The notes: generated by a model from the letters alone, not told the origin. 56,943 nt of DNA from DASTBU01 sp035711845 (GCA_035711845.1 DASTBU010000028.1:1-56943); one strand, 5' to 3'. Numbered from the stretch's first letter, positions 9,569 through 18,303 are shown. A program made the numbers and translations.

Positions 9569-10492
9569 CTACTGCGTGGGCTCGTGCCGTTGCGCCGCGC
9601 GTGTCCACGCGGCAGCGGCGGAGGCAAATCGCTCGGCGGTTTCGGGAATCAGACCGAAATACAATTGCGGCTCGGTCAGCTCGAGCTCCATCAGCATCGG
9701 CTCACCGAGAGGTCCGGGCACCATGTCGATCCGTGCGTACAGCAGCCGGTCGGACCCGCCAGGGACCACCGCGAGCGCACGCTCGGCAAGCGCAAGGTGG
9801 GCGCGGCTCGGATACCGGGCCCGCAAGTCGAGCCCGCCCTGCGGCAGGAAACGACGATCGAGGCCGACATCCGGTCCGTCGAGTACGGGCGCCTTTCGCA
9901 CTGCGTGACTGAACGCGCCAGCGAAGTACACGAGGGACGTCTCGCCATCGTAGTCCACACCCTCGAGGTAGGGCTGGATCATCGCCGTGCGGCCCTCCGC
10001 ACGGAGTCCACGCACATGGGCGACCGCCAGCCGCCGCTCGCCTGGATCGGCGAGACGATACCTCCCCGTATCGAGGCTGGCGATGCTGATCGCCGGCTTG
10101 ATGACCCAGTCGCCATTTCGGGGCGGGGTCCAGGCCTGGTCGGGATCGACCCATGTCGTGGGGACGATCGGCACGCCGGCGTCCGCAAGGTCGAGCAGGT
10201 ATCGCTTGTCGGTGTTCCAGGCGAGCACGTCGGCCGGGTTGGCGAGGCGCGGTACGCTGCTGGCCCAGGACAGAAACTCCGCGTGTCGTCCGACGTAGTC
10301 CCAGCAGCAGCGCACGATCGCCAGATCGAACGTGGTCCATTGCACAGCCGGATCGTCCCAGACCACGGGCACGGCAGCGATTCCGCGCGCGTTGAGCGGC
10401 TCGATCACCTGTCGCGTGTCGTCATCGAGTCGGGGCAACCGGGCACATGTGACGAGACCTACCCGCAGCGGCGATGAATCCGACCGAATCAA
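9569..10492 (-). CDS. ATP-grasp domain protein (RimK / glutathione synthetase-like)
   Basis: A 307-aa cytosolic protein. VPVVWDDPAVQWTTFDLAIV forms the pre-ATP-grasp domain. NTDKRYLLDLADAGVPIVPT, GDWVIKPAISIASLDTGRY and LYARIDMVPGPLGEPMLMEL are the nucleotide- and metal-binding parts of the ATP-grasp fold. Family members ligate a carboxylate to an amine through an acylphosphate. No ATG exists near the N-terminus; a TTG at 10492 has a strong GAGGAGGG ribosome binding site 4 bp upstream and is my chosen start, while a farther TTG at 10534 lacks one. The substrate is unknown. Confidence 0.85.
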   Translation of the reverse strand: MIRSDSSPLRVGLVTCARLPRLDDDTRQVIEPLNARGIAAVPVVWDDPAVQWTTFDLAIVRCCWDYVGRHAEFLSWASSVPRLANPADVLAWNTDKRYLLDLADAGVPIVPTTWVDPDQAWTPPRNGDWVIKPAISIASLDTGRYRLADPGERRLAVAHVRGLRAEGRTAMIQPYLEGVDYDGETSLVYFAGAFSHAVRKAPVLDGPDVGLDRRFLPQGGLDLRARYPSRAHLALAERALAVVPGGSDRLLYARIDMVPGPLGEPMLMELELTEPQLYFGLIPETAERFASAAAAWTRAAQRHEPTQ

Positions 10493-10621
10493 CGATCCCT
10501 CCTCGAGTTCAGAGAACGGGCTGCACACCTCCAATCGTCAGGGAGCAGGCGGGGCTGGTGCTGTCAGATTCTTTAGGTGAGTCGGATCCCAATGACTGAG
10601 GACGTCCAATAGCGGGTACAG

Positions 10622-11038
10622 CTAACCCAGGGAGCCAGCGGTACCGCCCCATTCCACGGGATCGACATCGGCGATCGACTGGGAAAACGTCCAGACATGG
10701 CCGCCTGGGTCCAGGACCGTGTATTGGCGCTCTCCGTAGGGGTAGTCGGCTGGAGGCCGCAGGATTCGGGCGCCTTCTTGAACGGCACGATCGTGGTGCC
10801 GCTGAACATCGTCGACTCGAACCATGACGGAGTGGGCGGGCACCCCTTCGGCGTCACCTCGCCGCTCGGTCAGGACGACTGCACAGTCGCCCACGTTGAG
10901 CTGCGCGCGGTGGTTCGCGATTCGGAGCCGCAGCGTGAACCCGAACGCGTCGCGGAGCCAGTCGATCGCTTCGGCCACGTCCGGATAGGCGAGCTCTGGA
11001 ATGACCGTGCAGCGTGGAATGGACCTGTTGGAAAGCAT
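10622..11038 (-). CDS. VOC-family (glyoxalase/bleomycin-resistance-like) protein
   Basis: A 138-aa protein with the PELAYPDVAEAIDWLRDAFGF opening, a VMVRVDDVQRHHDRAVQEGA middle and a YTVLDPGGHVWTFSQSI close, i.e. two beta-alpha-beta modules of the VOC fold. The ATG at 11038 follows a GGAGGG ribosome binding site. Metal-dependent lyase or dioxygenase activity or simple ligand binding are all possible. It lies downstream of the 167-aa unknown gene with a 43-bp gap and may share its transcript. Confidence 0.87.
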   Translation of the reverse strand: MLSNRSIPRCTVIPELAYPDVAEAIDWLRDAFGFTLRLRIANHRAQLNVGDCAVVLTERRGDAEGVPAHSVMVRVDDVQRHHDRAVQEGARILRPPADYPYGERQYTVLDPGGHVWTFSQSIADVDPVEWGGTAGSLG

Positions 11039-11081
11039 CAGCCCTCCTCGATTGACATGCTTTGCGAGACCTCGAGGAAAT

Positions 11082-11585
11082 CTACATCTTACGGCTGTCG
11101 TACGCCCAGTGGAGCACGGCCTGGCGCTGCCTGCGATGGCATTCGAGGTCGCCTTCCGCGCAGTGCGCTCGTATCTGGGCCACGTGCCGGGCAATCGCCC
11201 GCCAGCGGCGTATCTGCCTCGCATCGTCCTTCGTTCGCCGTCCCATGTAGTACCGGCAATACCACTGAAACCACCCTCGCGGATCCTGGGGATGGATCCA
11301 GCCGTTCCGGCGCCACACGGCGAGCGGCTGCGATGCGTTGACGCCAAAGCAGTTCAGTCGGGAATCGTGACGCTCGGGACAGAGCTTCGCACGGGCAAAC
11401 CAGCTGGCCGGAAACTCCTCCAGGCAGTCGGTCATGTACTTCCCGCCGAAGACACCGAGCTGCAACATCTGCTTCGGCGTCAGCTGCGGCTCGAACCCCG
11501 CCGCGAAGTTACGACCGATGGGCTCGGTGCGGTGGTACACGTAACCGTGCTGCATCTTGTCGTTGACGACGACTTTCTTCTTCAT
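11082..11585 (-). CDS. Conserved hypothetical protein, 167 aa
   Basis: I do not recognise a named family. The protein is soluble, basic and rich in Tyr, Trp, Arg and His. It contains GYVYHRTEPIGRNF, TPKQMLQLGVFGGKYMTDC, EEFPASWF and a C-terminal WYCRYYMGRRTKDDARQIRRW with six cysteines overall. The dense aromatic and cysteine content suggests a compact folded domain. The start at 11585 (MKKKVVVNDK) was preferred over the longer frame to 11750, which would overlap the lipocalin gene; with it the gap from the lipocalin stop is 5 bp, so the two are very likely cotranscribed. Confidence 0.8.
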   Translation of the reverse strand: MKKKVVVNDKMQHGYVYHRTEPIGRNFAAGFEPQLTPKQMLQLGVFGGKYMTDCLEEFPASWFARAKLCPERHDSRLNCFGVNASQPLAVWRRNGWIHPQDPRGWFQWYCRYYMGRRTKDDARQIRRWRAIARHVAQIRAHCAEGDLECHRRQRQAVLHWAYDSRKM

Positions 11586-11590
11586 GGCCG

Positions 11591-12145
11591 TCACTTCGAC
11601 GCCGTCTGGTTCGTCTTCATCAGGCGCTCGGTGTCGAATCCGTCGATCCGTGCCGCCGCCAGTGCGGACGCGTACTCGCCGTCGTCCAGCTGCGCCGTGC
11701 GCGCGAGGATCCAGAGATAATCTCTGTCCGGAGATCCGACGACGGCCCACGAGTAGTCGTCTGCAAGCGCCAGGATCCAGTAATCACCCCACACGAAGGG
11801 CAGGAACGAGAGCCATCCCGGGGCGAACCGGACCTTCAGCTTCGCGGATGTGCGCGAGTCGACGACACGCGCCACGCCCCTGGCTTCGGTGAGCCTGCCG
11901 TCCGCCGCGCGGCAGCGGTTGATTACGTCGATGCGCCCGTCCGAACGCTTCGAATAGCTGGCACGGACGTCGCCGGCGCACTTCTCCTGGAATCTGTTCG
12001 GATATCGCGCGATCTCAAACCAGTCGCCCCGGTAGCGGTCGAGGTCGACTTTCTCCACGGTGCGCACTGGGTGAGACGCCTGACCGGCGTTGGATACAGC
12101 CATCAGAAGCGCCATCATCACGTAGCATCCGGATACCACACGCAT
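11591..12145 (-). CDS. Lipocalin family protein (Blc-like)
   Basis: A 184-aa exported protein with an N-terminal signal peptide of about 23 residues. It carries the lipocalin signature GDWFEIARYPNRFQ (the conserved tryptophan is residue 42), a central CRAADGRLTEARGVARVVD strand region and a GDYWILALADDYSWAVVGSP strand pair typical of bacterial Blc proteins, which bind lysophospholipids or fatty acids at the outer membrane. The cysteine in the signal region (residue 7) does not form a good lipobox, so it is probably soluble in the periplasm. The start has a strong AAGGAG site. Confidence 0.93.
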   Translation of the reverse strand: MRVVSGCYVMMALLMAVSNAGQASHPVRTVEKVDLDRYRGDWFEIARYPNRFQEKCAGDVRASYSKRSDGRIDVINRCRAADGRLTEARGVARVVDSRTSAKLKVRFAPGWLSFLPFVWGDYWILALADDYSWAVVGSPDRDYLWILARTAQLDDGEYASALAAARIDGFDTERLMKTNQTASK

Positions 12146-12226
12146 TCTCCTTATCCAGCCTCCAACTACCGTCGGGGTGCACAAGCGCTGCCAACAACAC
12201 GTGCAGCGACACGACTGGCCTGGAAC

Positions 12227-13726
12227 TCAGGTGGTTGCCGGCGCGGTGTGAGCATCCGCCACCGCGCGTCGCGCAATCCGCTCGAGCATGCCGCGGAATA
12301 TCACGCTATGGATGGGCAGGATCGCGTACCAATAGACGCGGCCCAGTACGCCCGCGGGCTCAAACGTCGCCGTCTGCCGGATCAACGACCGCTGCCCCTC
12401 AGCGAGAGGCGTGACCTCGAATTCCAGCCATCCGCCTCCCGGCAGTTTCATGTCTGCCTTCAGCCGCAACCGCCGGTCGGGCTCATAAGCCTCCACGGTC
12501 CAGCCGTCGATCGTCTCCCCGACGGCACAGGCCTCGGGGTCGCGGCGGCCGTGCCCCATACCAACCCCTCCCATCAAGGCGTCCAGCGATCCGCGCACCT
12601 TCCAGAGCCGGTTGGCAAAGTACCAACCCGTGTGGCCCCCGATGCGGCGGACTGGCGCGAACGCCTGTGCCGGTGGAACGTCGACGACAACCGCACGCGA
12701 GTCCTGCTTGCGGCGCGCTGCCGCGCCCTCGTCGATCGCTCTCGCGAGTGCCGTGCGAAACGCCATCGGCCGGATTCGAAACGTCTCGCGCGCGGCCGTG
12801 GATCGGACGACCGTCGTATTCTTCAACCCTTCGACGAGCGCGCGGCCCACACGAGCCTGTGCCGGCGTGACCAGCGCCAGCCAGAGACCGGAAAGGCGCG
12901 GCGTCAGCACGGGGACGGGCAACAGGTACCGGCGCAGCCCTCGCAGCCGCGCGTACTCCCGCATCATGTCGCCATAGGTGACGACCTCCGGTCCCCCGAT
13001 CTCGTAAACTCCGCTGACCGCGTCGTGCGGACTGGGGATCACTTCCAATTCCCAATTCCCAACCTCCACCGCATCTGCGCCCGAGCGACTGTGAGCACTC
13101 TGGACGCTGGACGTTGGAAGTTGGGCGTTGTCGTCTGGCAGGTCCAGCGCCGCGCTCAGATACGCCACGACGTCGTCGATGGCGATGGGCTGGGTGAGCG
13201 TGGACACCCAGCGCGGGCAGACCATCACGGGGAGTCGCTCGACGAGCGCCTGAATCATCTCGAACGACAGGCTCCCGGCCCCGACTACGATGGATGCACG
13301 AAACTCGATGACCGGCACTCCGCTGGCGCGCAGGATGTCGCCGGTTTCCGCCCGGCTCTTCAGATGGGGCGAGAGCGAACCGTCGTCGCCCGTCAACCCG
13401 CCCAGATAGATGATCCGCCGCACGCCGGCGCGGGCGGCCGCGCGGCTGAAGTTGAGGGCGGCGCGGCGGTCCATTTCCGCGAAGTACGGTCCCTCGGCCA
13501 TGGAATGCACGAGGTAATAAGCCGTATGCACGCCGGCCATCGCCCGACTCAGCGATGCTTCATCGAGGCAGTCCCCCTGGACGACCGCGGTCGTTGCGGC
13601 CCTCTCCGCGAGCCGCTCCGGCTTCCTCACGAGACACCGGGCAACGCGGCCGCCCTCTTCGAAGCGTCGAAGAAGGCGACCGCCGATGTAGCCGGTCGCG
13701 CCGGTGAGCAGAACGGTCGCGTCCAC
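12227..13726 (-). CDS. SDR-type NAD(P)-binding epimerase-like protein with C-terminal DUF2867 domain
   Basis: A 499-aa protein starting at a GTG. The TGATGYIGG nucleotide motif (residues 8-16) opens an NmrA/atypical SDR Rossmann domain. It runs through ARAGVRRIIYLGGLTGD and FRASIVVGAGSLSFEMI to a FEIGG-like segment (VYEIGGPEVVTYGDMM), followed by a DUF2867 START-like region (WYFANRLWKVRGSLDALMGG). Roughly 35 residues between DLPD and SGVYEIGG are encoded by heptamer repeats and have no counterpart expected in this family. The gene starts 9 bp after the fasciclin gene stop, suggesting an operon. Confidence 0.9.
   Translation of the reverse strand: MDATVLLTGATGYIGGRLLRRFEEGGRVARCLVRKPERLAERAATTAVVQGDCLDEASLSRAMAGVHTAYYLVHSMAEGPYFAEMDRRAALNFSRAAARAGVRRIIYLGGLTGDDGSLSPHLKSRAETGDILRASGVPVIEFRASIVVGAGSLSFEMIQALVERLPVMVCPRWVSTLTQPIAIDDVVAYLSAALDLPDDNAQLPTSSVQSAHSRSGADAVEVGNWELEVIPSPHDAVSGVYEIGGPEVVTYGDMMREYARLRGLRRYLLPVPVLTPRLSGLWLALVTPAQARVGRALVEGLKNTTVVRSTAARETFRIRPMAFRTALARAIDEGAAARRKQDSRAVVVDVPPAQAFAPVRRIGGHTGWYFANRLWKVRGSLDALMGGVGMGHGRRDPEACAVGETIDGWTVEAYEPDRRLRLKADMKLPGGGWLEFEVTPLAEGQRSLIRQTATFEPAGVLGRVYWYAILPIHSVIFRGMLERIARRAVADAHTAPATT
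13041..13135. repeat. Heptamer arrays inserted inside the epimerase gene
   Basis: Four heptamers at 13041-13068 (ACTTCCA, ATTCCCA twice, ACCTCCA) and four at 13101-13128 (TGGACGC, TGGACGT, TGGAAGT, TGGGCGT) lie in opposite orientation around a 32-bp spacer. TGGAAGT is the exact reverse complement of ACTTCCA. The whole block keeps the reading frame of the surrounding gene open. Confidence 0.8.
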
Positions 13727-13735
13727 GCGAGCCGC

Positions 13736-14242
13736 CTACTCGTCGTCCGGCAGGATGACGGCGTCGATCACGTGGATGACGCCGTTTGTCGCGAGGATGT
13801 CGGTCTTGACCACCTTCGCATTGTCGACGGTGACGCCGCCGGAGCCGGCCGCGATCGCAATCGTGTCACCGCTCACGGCTTTGGCCGACTGCAGCTTCAC
13901 CACGTCGGAGGCCATGACCTTACCGGACACGACGTGATAGGTGAGGATGCGCTGCAGCCTGGCCTTGTTCTCGGGCTTCAGCAGCGACTCGAGCGTGCCG
14001 GCGGGCAGCTTCGCGAACGCCTCGTCGGTCGGCGCGAACACCGTGAACGGGCCGGCCCCCTTCAGGGTCTCCACCAGGCCGGCCGCCTGGAGGGCCTTCG
14101 CGAGCGTCTTGAACGAACCCGCGGCGACGGCCGTGTCCACGATGTCCTTCGTGGGGGCCGTCTCAGCGGCCGACGCGAGTGGACGGGGCGCGGCGAGCGT
14201 CATCGCGATGACTGTGAGGGTTCCAATGGCAAGCGATTTCAT
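13736..14242 (-). CDS. Secreted fasciclin (FAS1) domain protein
   Basis: A 168-aa protein made of a signal peptide (about 25 residues) and one FAS1 domain. Family motifs are TVFAPTDEAFAKLP, LTYHVVSGKV and the C-terminal ATNGVIHVIDAVILP. Such single-domain proteins are exported and thought to mediate adhesion or surface interaction. A GAGGAG ribosome binding site precedes the ATG. It probably heads a transcript with the downstream epimerase-like gene. Confidence 0.95.
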   Translation of the reverse strand: MKSLAIGTLTVIAMTLAAPRPLASAAETAPTKDIVDTAVAAGSFKTLAKALQAAGLVETLKGAGPFTVFAPTDEAFAKLPAGTLESLLKPENKARLQRILTYHVVSGKVMASDVVKLQSAKAVSGDTIAIAAGSGGVTVDNAKVVKTDILATNGVIHVIDAVILPDDE

Positions 14243-14278
14243 CAGTGCTTCTCCTCGTATGAACCGAATTGACTGCGA

Positions 14279-14518
14279 TCAACGGGCGTGCTGCGCGGCG
14301 GGGTGCGCCCACCGGGACTGCACGCGCTTCCAGAACAGCGCCTGATAGGCGCCCGCGAGCCCCACGAGCCCGTACACGACGGCGGTCAGCGGGGACACCT
14401 CACCGAAACTCATGCCGAACAGCGCCGCGACGAGGTCGAAACGGGCAAGGGCGACGAGGCCCCAGTTCAGCGCTCCCACCACGACGAGCACCGCCGCGAT
14501 GACATCGATCTGCTTCAT
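14279..14518 (-). CDS. DUF378 small membrane protein
   Basis: A 79-aa protein with two membrane helices (VIAAVLVVVGALNWGLVAL and PLTAVVYGLVGLAGAYQAL). The NWGLVAL signature and length are those of DUF378. An AGGAG ribosome binding site precedes the ATG at 14518; the much longer frame to 14881 overlaps the opposite XRE gene and is not credible. Function is unknown. It lies 36 bp upstream of the fasciclin gene and may be cotranscribed. Confidence 0.9.
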   Translation of the reverse strand: MKQIDVIAAVLVVVGALNWGLVALARFDLVAALFGMSFGEVSPLTAVVYGLVGLAGAYQALFWKRVQSRWAHPAAQHAR

Positions 14519-14693
14519 GACTTGCTCCTCTTCTTCTTCCTTTTCCCCGGCGCCGGTTGTGTCCGGCGCCACATGATTTAACTGTAAAGCAAAAAATAAT
14601 GAATACAAGTAAAATAGAACCGGCTCACAAAGTCGTGTGAACGCCGCGACAAGGGACGAGGCGAGATTTGACTGACAGGAAAAGGCGGGCGAG
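14519..14693. promoter_or_regulatory. AT-rich divergent promoter region
   Basis: This gap between divergent DUF378 and XRE-cupin genes contains a strikingly AT-rich core (about 14577-14618) in an otherwise GC-rich window. TAAAAT at 14610-14615 could be a -10 element for the rightward gene. Exact promoters are not certain. Confidence 0.45.
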
Positions 14694-15284
14694 ATGGCGT
14701 TGTCTTCGACATTGAAAACAGGGTTGGAGGAGTACGAGATCGGCGGCAAGATCCGGATGCTTCGGCTGAAGAAGAAGATGGGGCTCGTCGAGCTGGGGCA
14801 GCACACAGGCCTGTCGCCAGCCCTTCTCTCCAAGATCGAGCGCGGGCGGCTGTTCCCGACGTTGCCCACGCTGCTGCGCATCGCGCTGGTGTTCAGCGTC
14901 GGGCTCGAATTCTTCTTCGCCGGCGCGCGCGAGAAGCCGCTCGTCGCCGTCGTCCGGAAGGAGGCGCGCGTGCGGCTCCCCGATCGGCCCGACGCGCGGC
15001 ATCCGTCCTACCGGTTCGAGTCGCTCGACTACCCGGCGACGGAACGGAAGTTCAACTCGTACTACGCGGAGTTCTTCCCGATGTCACCCGAGAGGCTGCA
15101 GCCGCACGCGCATCCCGGCGTCGAGTTCATCTACACCCTGGCCGGGACGCTGAGCGTGCACATGGAGGGCCAGGAGAATGCGCTCGAGTCGGGAGACTCC
15201 ATCTATTTCGATTCGAGCGTTCCGCATGCCTACAGGCGGAGCAGCGGCGGGACGTGCAGCGCCGTCGTGGTGACATCGCCGTAA
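14694..15284 (+). CDS. XRE-family transcriptional regulator with C-terminal cupin domain
   Basis: A 196-aa protein. The helix-turn-helix lies at about 18-75 (IRMLRLKKKMGLVELGQHTG, SPALLSKIERGRLFPTLPTL). A cupin barrel fills the C-terminal half, with PHAHPGVEFIYTLAGTLSV and SGDSIYFDSSVPHAYRRS carrying the metal- or ligand-binding histidines and glutamate. These HipB/PuuR-like regulators sense small molecules through the cupin. It is divergent from DUF378 and is a candidate regulator of that side. Confidence 0.93.
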   Translation: MALSSTLKTGLEEYEIGGKIRMLRLKKKMGLVELGQHTGLSPALLSKIERGRLFPTLPTLLRIALVFSVGLEFFFAGAREKPLVAVVRKEARVRLPDRPDARHPSYRFESLDYPATERKFNSYYAEFFPMSPERLQPHAHPGVEFIYTLAGTLSVHMEGQENALESGDSIYFDSSVPHAYRRSSGGTCSAVVVTSP

Positions 15285-15536
15285 CCGAGCGTCGCTGGAA
15301 CAGAAAAAAAGGACAGGAGGACTTCTCCCTTGCAGGCTCAAGAGTAGCCGTTGGTGTCCGGCGGAGACGTCTTCAGAACTGAGATCGTCGAGCAGTATTT
15401 GTACGATCAGCTCAGGCAGAGGGCCGCCGCAGGCCACAGCCGGAAGGCTGTCGATCTGGCGGCTTCTCGTTCGTCGTGAGAATAGAAGGCTGATTGGAGC
15501 CAGCAGCCGCAGCCGAAGTTGAAGGAGATGACGCCG

Positions 15537-15944
15537 ATGCGATTCATGTGCCTGTACAAGACCGCGCAGCCCGAGGGAGTGCCGCCCACTCAGCAGGAAA
15601 TGGCCGATATGGGCAAACTGATCGAAGAGATGACGAAGGCTGGGGTGCTGCTCGCGACCGAAGGGTGCCAGCCGAGCGCGAAGGGCGCGCGTGTCCGCTT
15701 GACCAACGGAAAGATCACCGTCACCGACGGCCCGTTCACCGAATCCAAGGAGCTCGTGGCCGGCTTCGCCCTGATCGAGGCGAACTCGATGGAAGAGGCG
15801 ATCGCATGGACCGGGCGGTTTCTCCACGTCGCTGGCGACGGCGAGACCGAGATTCGCGTGCTCCACGAGGCGGGGGATTGCGGTGAGGATCCTGCAACCC
15901 TCGTCGAAAAGCGCGAGGCCGCGCCAGTTGCGGCGAAAGTGTAG
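15537..15944 (+). CDS. YCII-related domain protein
   Basis: A 135-aa soluble protein of the YciI-like dimeric alpha-beta barrel group. Diagnostic segments are MRFMCLYK, ATEGCQPSAKGARVR, VTDGPFTESKELVAGFALIE and EEAIAWTGRF. In many bacteria such proteins sit beside ECF sigma factors; none is adjacent here. The ATG at 15537 has a GAAGGAG site 9 bp upstream; an in-frame ATG at 15528 lies inside that site. Enzymatic activity is unproven for most members. Confidence 0.9.
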   Translation: MRFMCLYKTAQPEGVPPTQQEMADMGKLIEEMTKAGVLLATEGCQPSAKGARVRLTNGKITVTDGPFTESKELVAGFALIEANSMEEAIAWTGRFLHVAGDGETEIRVLHEAGDCGEDPATLVEKREAAPVAAKV

Positions 15945-16015
15945 CGGTTCGGCGCCGGCCGCCGGTTCGGCAATCGCGTGGAACCGAGGGGAGCGACTAT
16001 TCGTCCACTGCAGGG

Positions 16016-17584
16016 ATGCCCCGTTGTATCTCTGCAGTGATCTTGAAACCGTTCTTGCTCGTGGCGCTGTTCGGAAGCGTGATGCCGGCGGCAGCCGGCA
16101 GCGCACAGACCACGGAAGTCCCCAAACAAGGGGTGCAGGCCGCCGATATGGCGCCGGTGCTCTGGCTCGAGCCAGCCGAAAAGGCCGGTCCGGGCAAGAT
16201 GCCTCTCGTCAGGCCGATCGCGGCCGACGATCCCCGATTCCGCGACGCCGAGCGTCTGATCGACAACGAGGCGGCGACGTTCACCCGAACGCTGGTCATG
16301 TGGGCATGGAGTACGTTCGGGCTGCCCGCCACCTGGAAGGAAGGGCGGTTGCCGATTCTGCTTCGGCCGGGCGGCAACAACGCGGCCGTCGGGTTCCGGA
16401 TGCAGGATGGCGAGGAGGTCACCGAGCACGCAGACGTGCCGTACCTGATCCTGCAGCTCGATGCGGGCAGCCTGGGCGACACCATCATCCACGAAGGCGG
16501 GCACCTCCTGCAGTCGATCGCCGGCCGTGGTAGTCGTGCGAGGCCCGAATGGTCCGCGGTTCTCCACAGCACGTTCGCGGTCACCGATCCGTTGACCGCG
16601 CTTGCCGAAGGCTACGGCATACACTTCGAGGCCCTGGCGGGCCACTACGGTCGCGAGACGGAGCGGCGCAACTTCTATCACCGGCTCGCGCCCGCGTTCG
16701 ACCTGAAGGGCAGCCGCCGAGCGGAGTTCTACGGGCCGGTCTCCGACCTGATGACGTTTGCCCAGAGCTGGGCGCGTTACCAGGCGGTTCGCGAGACCTG
16801 GCCGGTCTTCGCGGGGCATGTGTATCCCGGCAACTACCTGCGCTCCCAGTACGATCCCGCGCGCGATCGCTCCATGCTCCTGCCTGCCAACGCGATGATC
16901 TCCTCCGAGGGGACGGTGGCCTCGGTGCTCTTCTGGACCGCAGCGGGCCTGGCAGGGAAGGCGGGAGCGGCGCCGGGCGCCGGGCTGATGCAGCCCGCGC
17001 TGCTCGAAGCGGAGCGGACGATCCTTCGCGCGCTCTCCACGCTCGGCCGCCAGCCGGGATACAGGCCCGACCTCGTCGATCTGGTCGCGGGCATCGGCGA
17101 AAAAGGCTCGCCAGAGCGTGCGATGGCGATCTCGCGCTTCGTCAACGTGACCCGCGCGGTCACCGCGCGTGCGGACGTCCGCGCACGATGGGCATCCCTC
17201 TATGGCAGCGCGCTGTCGCTGGACCTGGCGGCCACCAAGCCGCTGTTCACCGAACTGGATGCCGTGCGCGACGAAACCATCGACGCCGCGCTGCGCGACC
17301 CCTCGGTGCTCCGCCGCCAGCTCGGACCGATCGTGCCGGTGCGCCAGGAGAAGGTGCTGCTGGAGCTGAAGGCGGTCGGCGAGAAGTTCCCGCTGGAGTT
17401 CGACCTGAACGCCGCCGGCGAAGCGGAATGGCTTGCGGCGGGCGTGGAGCGTGCGGCGATCGAGAAGATCCTCGCCGAACGCGATCGCCTGCCCTTCGCG
17501 TCGCCCTCCGATTTCGAACGGCGCGTCGGCCTGCCGCTTGCTTCGCTGGGCCTGAGCATCGTTACGCCGCAGCGTCCGAAGTAG
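16016..17584 (+). CDS. Secreted HEGGH-motif putative metallopeptidase
   Basis: A 522-aa protein with a signal peptide (about 28 residues). HEGGH at 159-163 matches the zincin HExxH motif, and glutamates at 198 and 205 (LAEGYGIHFE) could supply the third zinc ligand as in gluzincins. The middle of the protein is helical. Its last 70 residues (LAAGVERAAIEKILAERDRL, FASPSDFERRVGLPLASL) resemble a helix-hairpin-helix or competence-type module. No named family is recognised; protease activity is inferred only from the motif. Confidence 0.8.
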   Translation: MPRCISAVILKPFLLVALFGSVMPAAAGSAQTTEVPKQGVQAADMAPVLWLEPAEKAGPGKMPLVRPIAADDPRFRDAERLIDNEAATFTRTLVMWAWSTFGLPATWKEGRLPILLRPGGNNAAVGFRMQDGEEVTEHADVPYLILQLDAGSLGDTIIHEGGHLLQSIAGRGSRARPEWSAVLHSTFAVTDPLTALAEGYGIHFEALAGHYGRETERRNFYHRLAPAFDLKGSRRAEFYGPVSDLMTFAQSWARYQAVRETWPVFAGHVYPGNYLRSQYDPARDRSMLLPANAMISSEGTVASVLFWTAAGLAGKAGAAPGAGLMQPALLEAERTILRALSTLGRQPGYRPDLVDLVAGIGEKGSPERAMAISRFVNVTRAVTARADVRARWASLYGSALSLDLAATKPLFTELDAVRDETIDAALRDPSVLRRQLGPIVPVRQEKVLLELKAVGEKFPLEFDLNAAGEAEWLAAGVERAAIEKILAERDRLPFASPSDFERRVGLPLASLGLSIVTPQRPK

Positions 17585-17731
17585 CCTTCTGATCGACGGA
17601 GATCACCAGCCCTCACAGCAGCCAGAGCTGGCCGGCGGCTCATCAGCAGGACGGATCTCGCGGACGTGCCCGGACGTCTCTAGTGAAGAGAGGGTCGCGC
17701 ACGTTCGCGCACACGGCACCGGAGGTGTCCC

Positions 17732-18268
17732 GTGAGTATCCTGACGCTGAACCTTTTGTTCTCTACCCTCGTCTTCTGGATCGCCGCTCGGCTCTACATC
17801 GTCCCGCGGCTCCCCGACCTACCGCCGAGAGCCGTGCTCCTGCCGATCCTGCTTCTGCACGGCTTACGTCACCTCGGGTTGATGTTCCTCGCGCCAGGTG
17901 CGACGTATGCCGGGATTCCTGCGCAGTTCGCCTATCCGGCCGCTGCCGGCGATCTCCTGGCCGCGGTACTCGCAATCGCAGCGATCCCGGCCGTGGCGGC
18001 CAATTCGCGGAGCGCAAAAGGTCTTGTGTGGATTTTCAGCGTCGAAGGCACTGTGGATCTGGCCGTCGCCATCACTCTCGCGACGGTCTACGATGCTGGT
18101 CCTTCGATGGGCGCCGCGTACTGGATTCCGGCTTTCTGGGTGCCGGCCCTGCTGGTGACTCACTGGATCACCTTCCTCGTCCTCGTCCGACACTGGGCAT
18201 CCGACATCCCGTCGCACACGACGGATCTCTGGCCTGCGCCCGTTCGTGAGGCACGCCACAGGTCATGA
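17732..18268 (+). CDS. Multi-pass membrane protein, function unknown
   Basis: A 178-aa protein starting at GTG with a GGAGGTG ribosome binding site. About five hydrophobic segments are visible, including LLFSTLVFWIAARLYIVP, AVLLPILLLHGLRHLGLMFL and WVPALLVTHWITFLVLVRHW. Histidines in the second and last helices could be functional. I cannot assign a family with certainty. It converges with the DinB-like gene. Confidence 0.8.
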   Translation: MSILTLNLLFSTLVFWIAARLYIVPRLPDLPPRAVLLPILLLHGLRHLGLMFLAPGATYAGIPAQFAYPAAAGDLLAAVLAIAAIPAVAANSRSAKGLVWIFSVEGTVDLAVAITLATVYDAGPSMGAAYWIPAFWVPALLVTHWITFLVLVRHWASDIPSHTTDLWPAPVREARHRS

Positions 18269-18303
18269 CTTCCAGCGCGTACGCGATCCGATCGAACGCC
18301 CGC

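Noticed and set aside
12071..14272. Long plus-strand open frame (733 codons) opposite the lipocalin, epimerase and fasciclin genes
   Set aside because: Three well-recognised proteins lie on the other strand in this region; the translation is low-complexity and without family motifs.
14577..14618. AT-rich stretch as a horizontally acquired segment or origin
   Set aside because: It is only about 40 bp, between divergent genes, which fits a promoter region better; no DnaA boxes were found.
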